Shown piece by piece: positions 33,555 to 40,889 of a DNA stretch of 43,441 nt. A model generated the notes under the pieces. That model ran no database searches and was not told the origin of the DNA. It saw nothing but the letters and a program-made list of their open reading frames with translations. The DNA is taken from the NCBI GenBank assembly GCA_022767445.1, contig JALENJ010000043.1:1-43441 (forward strand), in the 5' to 3' direction. Numbering within the stretch: the first letter of the stretch is position 1; the number at the start of each line of letters is the position of its first letter. Made by a program: the position numbers and the translations under genes. The stretch comes from Erysipelotrichaceae bacterium (GTDB taxonomy: Bacteria; Bacillota_I; Bacilli_A; Erysipelotrichales; Erysipelotrichaceae).

Positions 33555-34277
33555 TTAAGAGACATAATAGGCGATTGTAGCTAATAACCATAGATGTGCA
33601 GGATAAAATACGTAGAAGAAATATTTACTGAAGTTTGTATGAGGACCATGTTCTCCATTGTACATATACAAGAACGGAATTACCAGTATAAACATAAAGT
33701 CAGAATTATATGCAAGCATGGAAATCGTTGCGGCAATTGTCTCATAAGGAACAAATGATACCGCAAACAAGATTATCGACAACACAAAATAACAAGCATT
33801 TCGAATGACAGGTTTCTTGTATGTATAATAGCTAATCAACATAAACGGTAATACTATGCTTCCACCTTCTGTAACTATAAACCCTACAGAAAACGCAGCC
33901 ACGGCCACAAGATAGGAAAGTGGCTTATTCTTTATATATTTCAAAGCAGACAGCATTGTTACACCAAGCGCAAGTGTTAAAAAGATATTATTCGAAATAA
34001 GAATATTTTTTGCAGCAAACAGTATTTCCAACAATTTACTACCGGCAAACATAACTGCTGCTGCACCATACAAGCGAAGAATGTATCTCTGAATGTTGTG
34101 AGAATATATCACGCCCTCTACCGCACCATAGGCAAACCAGACTCCAACGCAGCGCGTTAATACATGAAAAATCATTGCAAGATAATCCGGAATCAATCCC
34201 GGGACATGATTCAAATGGTCTGTTACCATTAATAATGCCATCAATATTTTGATTTGATATTGGTTAAATTTTTTCAT
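33555..34277 (-). CDS. TraX family membrane protein
   Basis: A 240-residue polytopic membrane protein of the TraX family (named after the F-pilin N-acetylating protein). The start MKKFNQYQIKILMALLMVTDHLNH is typical and is preceded by GAGGAGG, which also encodes the last residues of the BceB-like permease; the gene begins one base after that stop. Seven to eight helices follow and the end FFYVFYPAHLWLLA is the usual TraX C-terminal pattern. Chromosomal TraX proteins are thought to be acyltransferase-like, possibly modifying surface molecules. Being coupled to an antimicrobial peptide transporter suggests an envelope-defence task; this is inference. Confidence 0.88.
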   Translation of the reverse strand: MKKFNQYQIKILMALLMVTDHLNHVPGLIPDYLAMIFHVLTRCVGVWFAYGAVEGVIYSHNIQRYILRLYGAAAVMFAGSKLLEILFAAKNILISNNIFLTLALGVTMLSALKYIKNKPLSYLVAVAAFSVGFIVTEGGSIVLPFMLISYYTYKKPVIRNACYFVLSIILFAVSFVPYETIAATISMLAYNSDFMFILVIPFLYMYNGEHGPHTNFSKYFFYVFYPAHLWLLATIAYYVS

Positions 34278-34278
34278 T

Positions 34279-36225
34279 TTATAAGCCTCCTCGATAAATG
34301 CTTTTTGCGCCTTGATACGCAACGAAGTAATACCCTCCATACATAACAAATAGAATTGAAACTGTTACCAAAATTGTTCCAAGGTATATCTTATTCTCCG
34401 GTATAAACTTCGGAATTACTGACAGAATACCAACCCCCGCATGAAATACCGCAAGTATAAGCGGAAGTAAGAAACTGAAAGAGATTTGTCTAAATATTGC
34501 TTGGTTGATCATCTTTTGATCTGCACCAAGTTTTTCTAACATCACATATACATTTCTGCTGTCTTCAATCTGTGTTAATTGCTGTAAGGACAGAATTGTT
34601 GCACAACTCAAAATCATTATGGTTGCTACATACAACACAACAAAGATGATTGCTGTCCGTAAATCAGAAACTTCTCCATACATACCCTCTCTTGTATTTA
34701 CATTTACATATGCATTGTTACGTATTACAAGAGATGCCTGTGAAATATAGTCATCACCATAGGTTTTCTCTAATGCACTTCGAAAATCATTTTCACTTAT
34801 TTGATTAGCAAAGGAGAAATTCAATAATTCAAATTGAGCGGACTTCCCTTTCAAAATAGAATCATGTACCACAAGAACCTGTTTGCATAGTCCACTGTTT
34901 ACACTCATGTTCCAAAGGTATGTGTTCAAGATACGACTTTGATGTCGTGTAAGATTCTTCCCAAATACGGTGATTTGCTCTTCTTTTTCAGATAATTTCT
35001 CTTTTGTATCGTTCGAAATTACAGCAAACTCTCCTTCTTCTAGTTCAATTGCAGGTTTATTCTCCATTGATAAGATTTGATTACATTCAGACTGTGAAAG
35101 AACTATCGTTGATATGCCGTTTATCATCTGTTTATACAGTTGTGCGTGTGATTGCTTTGAACTGAATTGCTTTAAATCTAATCCTGCATCTTCAAAATAT
35201 GCGCATATGCCATTCGATATTTCATGACCGCTGATGGCAAGAATACTTACATCAAAAGGTGTACGTCCAAAAAGATTGTTCCGAAGAGTATCGTAGATTC
35301 CCAAGCCGCCGCAAAACATGGTAATCGATGCCGCCAAAAGCAGGCTGATCATTGCCATCGACCCAGATGTAGTGCGAACTCTTGCCGCAATTTGTCGTAT
35401 CACCACCATATTCAGATTCTTCAAATACCCTTTACCTCGGGTTTTGATCCACAATACCATTCCGGAAAGTGAACGGAAAAATAGATAACTTCCAATCAGC
35501 GCACCTGCACCTGCAATCAAAGACTGTCCAGTAAAATCTCGTACAGGTGATATAACAAGCGGTACATATCCTGCAATCATTAGTAAGATAGAAAACACAA
35601 ACAAGATTACGCTCCTGCCCAAATGAGAAACCTGCATCTCATTCTTCTTTTCTCCATAGATCAGATTCATCAATGAAGAAACAGTAACTATCTTAATATC
35701 CCAAACCAAGACGATGCCATCAATGATGGCAAAATAGGAAATTGTCTTCAGGCAGGATGCAGGTGAAAAAACAAAGTGAAACTGCGATAATCTAACATTT
35801 AACAGATTTGCTACAACGGCAGCCATTCCCTGTGAAAGAAAAATACCTATCAATAATCCCACACCAAGTGAGAGCATTCCGACAAAGATTGTTTCATACA
35901 ACAAAATCTTTGCCACGGAAAAACGGTTCATCCCCAATGTAAGATATATCCCAAACTCCTTCTTTCTTCTGTGTATCAAAAAACGATTTGCATAGACTAC
36001 AAGGAATCCTAGAATGACTGCCACAAAAACTGAAACAGCACTTAGAGCATCAACTAAATTTTGAATCAGTTCTGCTTTCGAAGACGTGAGTTCCAGCATA
36101 CTACTTTGGCTTTCCAAAGAGTTAAACAGATAGAAAATACAGATTCCCAGCATCAATGTCAGAAAATATATCGTATAGTTATGCAGACTTCTTTTTATAT
36201 TTCCAAGCGCAATTTTACAATACAT
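34279..36225 (-). CDS. BceB-type ABC transporter permease
   Basis: The protein (about 648 residues from ATG 36225, [13 protein letters not shown]) has the BceB plan: ten membrane helices with a large extracellular domain between helices 7 and 8 (about 310-530) that contacts the peptide-lipid complex. FtsX-like cores are at about 50-190 and 540-640. Bce systems free lipid II cycle intermediates from bacitracin, nisin or lantibiotics. An alternative ATG at 36234 sits only 2 bases past GGGAGG, while 36225 is 11 bases away; either is possible. The start overlaps the ATPase gene, so the two subunits are coupled. Confidence 0.9.
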   Translation of the reverse strand: MYCKIALGNIKRSLHNYTIYFLTLMLGICIFYLFNSLESQSSMLELTSSKAELIQNLVDALSAVSVFVAVILGFLVVYANRFLIHRRKKEFGIYLTLGMNRFSVAKILLYETIFVGMLSLGVGLLIGIFLSQGMAAVVANLLNVRLSQFHFVFSPASCLKTISYFAIIDGIVLVWDIKIVTVSSLMNLIYGEKKNEMQVSHLGRSVILFVFSILLMIAGYVPLVISPVRDFTGQSLIAGAGALIGSYLFFRSLSGMVLWIKTRGKGYLKNLNMVVIRQIAARVRTTSGSMAMISLLLAASITMFCGGLGIYDTLRNNLFGRTPFDVSILAISGHEISNGICAYFEDAGLDLKQFSSKQSHAQLYKQMINGISTIVLSQSECNQILSMENKPAIELEEGEFAVISNDTKEKLSEKEEQITVFGKNLTRHQSRILNTYLWNMSVNSGLCKQVLVVHDSILKGKSAQFELLNFSFANQISENDFRSALEKTYGDDYISQASLVIRNNAYVNVNTREGMYGEVSDLRTAIIFVVLYVATIMILSCATILSLQQLTQIEDSRNVYVMLEKLGADQKMINQAIFRQISFSFLLPLILAVFHAGVGILSVIPKFIPENKIYLGTILVTVSILFVMYGGYYFVAYQGAKSIYRGGL

Positions 36226-36982
36226 CAGCCGCATCACCTCCCAATAGGGAAACGACTTCCATAATTTCATCAAAGAATTGTTTTCGCCCCTTGTTTCCTT
36301 TTACCAATTCATAAAACAGCTTCCCATCTTTGAGAAAGAGTATCCTTTGCGCATAACTGGCAGAAAACGGATCATGTGTCACCATCAGAATAGTTGCTCG
36401 CAGATCTTGATTTGCTTTCTTAAAACACTCCAATAAAAACCGTGCAGCTTTAGAATCTAATGCACCGGTCGGCTCATCTGCTAAAATCAACACCGGATTT
36501 GTTACCAATGCTCGGGCACTTGCAATACGCTGCTTCTGTCCTCCAGACATCTGATACGGATACTTTGTCAATACAGTTTCAATTTCTAACTTCTTCGCAA
36601 TTTCCATTACTCTATCGTGAATATCCTTTGGTTGCGTTTTCAGAATAGACAATGCAAGAGCAATGTTTTCATAACCAGTTAGAGTATCAAGCAAGTTATA
36701 GTCTTGAAAGATAAACCCTAATTTCTCTCTGCGAAATTTTGATAATTCATTTCGCTTTAATTCCGTAATATCTTTATTTTCAATAAAAATATGCCCTGAA
36801 GTTACATCACAAATTGTCGCAATACAGTTCAACATAGTTGTTTTTCCACTTCCGGATGCTCCCATAATACCGACATACTCCCCAGGATTTATACAGAAAC
36901 TCAAATCATTGACCGCCTGTGTGATGTTTCCTCTGCCACCATAGATTTTCTTCAAATGTTCAACTTTTAATATTGGTTCCAC
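36215..36982 (-). CDS. BceA-type ABC transporter ATP-binding protein
   Basis: A 255-residue ABC ATPase. Walker [13 protein letters not shown] (about 39-50), Q-loop [14 protein letters not shown], signature [15 protein letters not shown] (about 144-158), Walker [13 protein letters not shown] and the switch His in MVTHD are all intact. The MacB/BceA style C-terminal extension is present. The start is GTG, 8 bases after GGAGG. It powers the adjacent BceB permease. Its operon follows the histidine kinase gene after 163 bases that may hold a promoter controlled by the response regulator. Confidence 0.94.
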   Translation of the reverse strand: MEPILKVEHLKKIYGGRGNITQAVNDLSFCINPGEYVGIMGASGSGKTTMLNCIATICDVTSGHIFIENKDITELKRNELSKFRREKLGFIFQDYNLLDTLTGYENIALALSILKTQPKDIHDRVMEIAKKLEIETVLTKYPYQMSGGQKQRIASARALVTNPVLILADEPTGALDSKAARFLLECFKKANQDLRATILMVTHDPFSASYAQRILFLKDGKLFYELVKGNKGRKQFFDEIMEVVSLLGGDAADVL

Positions 36983-37063
36983 TTATGGCACCTCCCATTC
37001 ATCTTTACAGTATTAATTTATCTTAGAAAATACTCTCGTGCTATCTATCTTTCTAACGCTAAC

Positions 37064-37105
37064 CTCACATTTATGTGAGAAAAGGGAGTTCATTAGATGA
37101 ACCCC
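37064..37105. promoter_or_regulatory. Two hairpins between bceS and bceA
   Basis: CTCACAT/ATGTGAG (2-base spacer) and GGGaGTTCAT/ATGAACCCC lie side by side in the 163-base gap. On the minus strand the second is followed by TTTTC and could end the kinase message; the first could be the binding site for the BceR-like regulator at the transporter promoter. Both roles are inferred. Confidence 0.45.
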
Positions 37106-37145
37106 CCCACCAACTGTAATACTCTGCTTACAATGCCGATATATT

Positions 37146-38162
37146 TCAATCAGCAAAAAGGATATGTGATCTATCTTTTGGAAAACACAGTGAAACAACC
37201 GTACCGCCTGCAGTATTTTCACGAATCGACAGTTTTAAATTCATTTTCTGACATAGCGTATTGCACAGATATAAACCAATTCCCGTCGATTTTGCAAACT
37301 TCCTTCCATTTTCGCCAGTGAAGCCTTTTTCAAAAACACGATTGATATCCTGCTTCGGAATACCGATTCCATTATCGGCTATCTCCAAGAAGATGCTGTT
37401 CCCCTTTTCAAAAGCGGTGAAGCAAAGTTTTAAAGAGCCCTGCCGATATTTAATACTGTTTGACAAAATCTGATTCAAGATAAAATCTAACCATTTCGGA
37501 TCAGCGAAAACAGTTTGATTCAGTCCATTTGTTTCAATCTCCGGTTTGCAGGAAATTAATGCCTGTGAATTGGATTTAAGTGCTTTATGAACCAAATCAT
37601 TCAAATTTATTTCTCTAATCAGATAATCTTTCTCGACATTAAAACTACGGGCATAAAATAGTGCTTGTTCCACATCGTTCTCAATTCGTTTTAACTCTCT
37701 TGAAATCGTTGAGGATTCTTCAAAAGCATGGTTTTCACATTGCAAAGCAATGCAAGAAATCGGTATTTTCACTTCATGGATCCAAGTTTCAATATACTCA
37801 CGATACTCGTCTTGGGCAATACGATATTTCTCCAACGCATCATTCATTGATTTTGCAATTAGATGCAAACTATCCGTAAATATCTCTCCTTCATAAAAAT
37901 CCGGCACATTGATCAATCCTGCTACAAGATATTTTTGTTTTGTTGAATCGAGCATGTTTTCAACCTGTTTATAAAATGCATTCTTCTTCCAAAATTCTAT
38001 TCCCAAAGACAATATGTCTGCACAGAAAAGCATGATACATACAAAAATCGAAACCCAAAAACCTGCATTCATTGCATGAAAAAGAAATGTCAGAAAAATC
38101 AATACGAGCAAATGCAACAACAAATAGATCTGCTTTTCTTTCAAAAAACGAATCAAATTCAC
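37146..38162 (-). CDS. BceS-type intramembrane-sensing histidine kinase
   Basis: A 338-residue kinase with two N-terminal helices and almost no outside loop (about 13-58), as in BceS kinases that sense through their transporter. The phosphorylated His lies in WIHEVKIPI (about 128), followed by the BceS-typical EQALFYARSFNVEKDYLI segment. The ATPase domain has NQILSNSIKY (N box), DNGIGIPKQD (G1) and STGIGLYLCNTLC (G2). Its first codon overlaps the stop of the response regulator. It ends SHILFAD. Input is presumably the peptide-loaded BceAB transporter encoded next. Confidence 0.93.
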   Translation of the reverse strand: MNLIRFLKEKQIYLLLHLLVLIFLTFLFHAMNAGFWVSIFVCIMLFCADILSLGIEFWKKNAFYKQVENMLDSTKQKYLVAGLINVPDFYEGEIFTDSLHLIAKSMNDALEKYRIAQDEYREYIETWIHEVKIPISCIALQCENHAFEESSTISRELKRIENDVEQALFYARSFNVEKDYLIREINLNDLVHKALKSNSQALISCKPEIETNGLNQTVFADPKWLDFILNQILSNSIKYRQGSLKLCFTAFEKGNSIFLEIADNGIGIPKQDINRVFEKGFTGENGRKFAKSTGIGLYLCNTLCQKMNLKLSIRENTAGGTVVSLCFPKDRSHILFAD

Positions 38163-38824
38163 AATAGATACCCCATTCCTCTCTTTGTTTGCACAAATTC
38201 CTTCGCACCAATTTCATCTAATTTCTTTCTGAGACGATTGATATTCATCGTCAGTGTATTATCACTGACAAATTCATCTGATTGCCAAAGTGTATCCATC
38301 AACTTTTCCCTAGATACGATCTTTTCCGAATTTCTCATTAATAACATTAAAATCTGGCGTTCATTTCTTGTGAGTTCAACACTTCTTTCGCCATAAGAAA
38401 CAAAACTTTTTGCAATATCAAGTTTTAATCCGCGACAAGTAATCAAATCATCTTCTGTCATTCCTTTACTGCGTTTTAGAACAACTGCTATATGTGCAAT
38501 CAAAACACCAGGATTAAACGGTTTGGCAATGAAATCATCCGCACCGATTTCCAATCCCATGATCTCGTCCATTTCTCCACTGCGGCTTGTAAGAATAATA
38601 ATCGGAACAGAAGATTGTTTACGAATCTCTCGGCAAATATGAAAGCCGTCAAAATACGGCAGATTGATGTCTAAGATTATTAAATCTGGAGCAGTTGAAA
38701 GCACCTCCAATACAATATTCTCAAAATCATCACTAACAATGCCGGTATATCCATAACGACTTAGTAACTTCACAAGTTCATTACGATGCGTAGCATCATC
38801 TTCCACAATAAATATTCGGCTCAT
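38159..38824 (-). CDS. BceR-type OmpR-family response regulator
   Basis: A 221-residue regulator: receiver domain (about 1-115) with phospho-acceptor Asp in LIILDINLPYFDGF (about 52), Thr and Lys in ILTSRSGE and IAKPFN; then an OmpR-type winged helix (about 125-221) with DNTLTMNINRLRKKL as the recognition region. It starts just after the broken gene at 38830, whose end carries its GGAGG. With the downstream kinase and ABC transporter it forms the order RS-AB, so it should switch on bceAB-traX when antimicrobial peptides are met. Confidence 0.94.
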   Translation of the reverse strand: MSRIFIVEDDATHRNELVKLLSRYGYTGIVSDDFENIVLEVLSTAPDLIILDINLPYFDGFHICREIRKQSSVPIIILTSRSGEMDEIMGLEIGADDFIAKPFNPGVLIAHIAVVLKRSKGMTEDDLITCRGLKLDIAKSFVSYGERSVELTRNERQILMLLMRNSEKIVSREKLMDTLWQSDEFVSDNTLTMNINRLRKKLDEIGAKEFVQTKRGMGYLL

Positions 38825-38829
38825 AACAT

Positions 38830-39165
38830 TTAATCCTCCATCTCAAAAATCCAGAAAACTTTCTCCTGAATCATCTTTTTGATCCATTCCTTCTGCTTGC
38901 CACTTACATCACCAAATCTTTTTATGACTATATTTTCCATTTCTTCCGCCTTTAAAATCTCTGCATACACATCTGAAATCTATGCAACCATAGAAACCTC
39001 AACCGCAGCACAGTTTGTTACGGCATATGGTATTTGAAGTTCAAACTCAGAATCAATAATTTCATTAACATGATAAATATATCCCGAAACACCTTTACAT
39101 ATCTGTTTAACAGCATCACTCAAATACGCCAAGACATTTTCCTTCTTCTTGAAAAAATAAATCAA
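38830..39165 (-). pseudogene. Unrecognised gene with an in-frame TAG, N-terminus missing
   Basis: An open segment begins without a convincing start (TTG at 39165; the frame opens at TAA near 39200) and reads LIYFFKKKENVLAYL..., then TAG at 38980-38982 interrupts it in frame after EVSMVA; ISDVYAEILKAEE continues to a natural TAA at 38830. Total about 111 codons. I do not recognise the family. The residue pattern and the clean continuation past the TAG make it real coding sequence that has decayed. It lies between cas2 and the BceR gene, whose ribosome site overlaps its end. Confidence 0.6.
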
Positions 39166-39228
39166 TGGAATACCGTGATTTGATATTGATAATTAATGTT
39201 ATCATAAAGATAGTCGAATTATTATAGT

Positions 39229-39489
39229 TTAAATCAGAATATTCATTGGCTCACAAGTTCTATATAATGATTCTTTATACATTTGCTTTTCATTGTAAGA
39301 TATGTAAAACAAAATTGAATCAGTTTCGATTGATACTTTTCGTAAATCACATAGTAAGTCTCTATATGATTTTGGTGTAAGACCCCCTTCAAACACTGAT
39401 TTTTGAATATGGAACAAGTACTTTCTTAATACCTTCATTACCTTTGCACATCTTTTTTCATCAACATCATAAACACAAACCATATACAT
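39229..39489 (-). CDS. cas2: CRISPR-associated endonuclease Cas2
   Basis: An 86-residue Cas2, the ferredoxin-fold partner that dimerises and bridges two Cas1 dimers during spacer capture. Seen: the first strand MYMVCVYDVDEKR with the conserved Asp, the HIQKSVFEGGL segment and the DSILFYISYN strand. Length and sequence fit the Cas2 of type I-B/I-A loci. GAGGGAACGAAT precedes the ATG. It follows the broken cas1 by about 30 bases. No CRISPR repeats were seen on either side, so it is an orphan unless the array is elsewhere. Confidence 0.92.
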   Translation of the reverse strand: MYMVCVYDVDEKRCAKVMKVLRKYLFHIQKSVFEGGLTPKSYRDLLCDLRKVSIETDSILFYISYNEKQMYKESLYRTCEPMNILI

Positions 39490-39521
39490 ATTCGTTCCCT
39501 CTTGCTAGCTAGCATCACCTT

Positions 39522-40378
39522 TTACCATTTAAGTATAAACGGATTCATTGTTTTCAAATTGCCTTTAAGATATTCTGAAAGTTGATGTATTTCTTTGGCA
39601 ATCAGCGAGCGATAGCTATACCTTTTTCCATGGTATTCTATTGTTGATTGCATCAATATATCAAATTCTTTCATAAAAACTTTGATTCCATAGTTATTCA
39701 AAAAACATGCTTTGTTATCTTTCCAATCAAAATGAGATTTCACTATTTGCTTCTTTCTTATTAATCTCAAAACAAGCCTATCTACCAATACTGGCTTCAT
39801 GACATCAGCAAGATCAAACTGAAGTGAATCTGAGTTTTTACTTAAACTATGGATAAAGCTTATCTGAGGAAATAAACTACTTCTATCTAATATCGCAAGA
39901 TAAATACCATATAGTATTGCATAGCCATAGCTTATCATTGTATTCACTTCATTCTCAGGAGGATTTTTTGTTCTTTTTTCGAATGTAAAATCCTCCTGAC
40001 TTATTACAATGTCAAATAGTTTGTAGTAAAATTGCTTTGCTTTTGCTTCTATTAAAAGAAGTGATTCTATTGAATTGCTGTCAACAATTTCAGAAGCACA
40101 TTTTTCCAATTCATCAATTATTTCATTAACTTCTTTCCCTTTTTTCGATAATATTTTACCAATGATAACATGTTATGCAATGAACCTTTGAGTATAGTTT
40201 TAGCTATATATAATCTTTTATCAAAATCTTCATATGCATGTACCTGTTCCAATAGTATTTTTCCATTAATATACTCTTTAGGGGTGAACCTACCAGTATA
40301 ATTCCCATAGAAATTATAGAAGAGTATTGATATCTTTTTCTTATTCAATAATGAAAGACACCTCTTATTAAGTGTTAC
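39522..40378 (-). pseudogene. cas1: Cas1 (type I-B-like), 5' truncated and frameshifted
   Basis: Cas1 integrase in two frames. The first part (about 40378-40134) reads VTLNKRCLSLLNKKK, then FYNFYGNYTGRFTPKEY and IAKTILKGSLHNML, the usual N-to-middle region of type I-B Cas1. A frameshift in the A/G run at about 40134-40146 moves the reading to EVNEIIDELEKCASEIV..., which continues to TAA at 39522. Active-site residues remain in the second part: Glu in NPPENEVN, His in ISFIHS, Asp in FDLADVMKP. About 45 N-terminal residues of normal Cas1 (about 330) are missing; in their place a MarR domain is fused in frame. It cannot work as written. Confidence 0.88.
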
Positions 40379-40767
40379 CTCAGAAAAGCAGTCAAATGCT
40401 GTTGAAATCTGATCTACCAGATTGATATCAATTTCTTCCATCAGCTGTTGTCCCTTTTCTGTAAGATCCGCTCTTACTATTTTCCGGTTTACAGTATCAG
40501 TCGTCCCGAAGACATAGCCACCGCCTTCTAATACTTTGATCTTGGCATTCAGTTGCTGCTTGTTAATGCCAAGATTTGATGCCATTTCCTGTATTCTGAT
40601 CGGTCCTTCTGCAGAAAGGACAAGCAGTACCTGCAGCTGTCCGTTTGTGATACTTTTAGGCAATTCGGGTTTATATGTATAGACTACCTTTCTGTTTAAA
40701 AGCGGAAGCAGAGACAGTGTGAGATGGATGATATCATTTTCTTCCAGTTGTTTTTTGTTCCGTTCAT
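40378..40767 (-). pseudogene. MarR-family regulator, 3' end lost and fused to cas1
   Basis: The wHTH half of a MarR regulator: IIHLTLSLLPLLNRK (dimer helix), MASNLGINKQQLNAKIKVLE (recognition region), a wing (TTDTVNRKIVRADL) and LTEKGQQLMEEI, then ISTAFDCFSE, where the sequence passes without a stop into Cas1 (chimeric ORF 40118-40663 from a TTG). The real 5' end is unclear: ATG 40767 (MNGTK) would join the rest if one A were added in the A-run at 40751-40756, otherwise no good start exists. Codon use here (CTG, CAG, GGA) matches the plus-strand flavoprotein gene, from which it diverges, not cas1. It was probably that gene's repressor and is now a fragment. Confidence 0.8.
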
Positions 40768-40825
40768 AATAAGAAAATTGTTCCCTATCCTGGCAAAAAG
40801 AAAAATATAAATTTGCGTTCTTTTA

Positions 40826-40853
40826 TTGACAATTACTCTGCAAAAAATAAATA
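40826..40853 (+). promoter_or_regulatory. Promoter of the tandem-FMN flavoprotein gene
   Basis: TTGACA (40826-40831) and TAAATA (40848-40853) are spaced 16 bases apart, about 37 bases before the start codon and directly ahead of a palindromic operator. Confidence 0.6.
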
Positions 40854-40860
40854 ATATTTC

Positions 40861-40878
40861 GGTAAATAGATATTTACC
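40861..40878. promoter_or_regulatory. Perfect palindromic operator, probable MarR site
   Basis: GGTAAATA-GA-TATTTACC: 8+8 bp perfect inverted repeat placed at the expected transcription start and just before the AGGAGGG ribosome site of the flavoprotein. It is the right size for a MarR dimer, and the now broken MarR gene diverges from here. Confidence 0.7.
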
Positions 40879-40889
40879 ATAGGAGGGTT

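Noticed and set aside
33220-33591. 123-codon minus-strand ORF
   Set aside because: Shadow of the VanZ gene and its terminator; no motif and no ribosome site.
37013-37222. 69-codon minus-strand ORF between bceS and bceA
   Set aside because: Overlaps the 3' end of the kinase gene in another frame and contains the intergenic hairpins; no coding signal.
5805-38982. Three in-frame stops (TAG, TAA, TAG) read as a sign of stop-codon reassignment or selenocysteine/pyrrolysine use
   Set aside because: No TGA is involved, two different stops occur, intact genes end in the same codons, and the same genes also contain frameshifts or missing ends. Decay explains it better.
39160-39230. Possible CRISPR leader or repeats after cas2
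   Set aside because: The stretch is AT-rich but I find no motif repeated at 60-70 base intervals here or further downstream.
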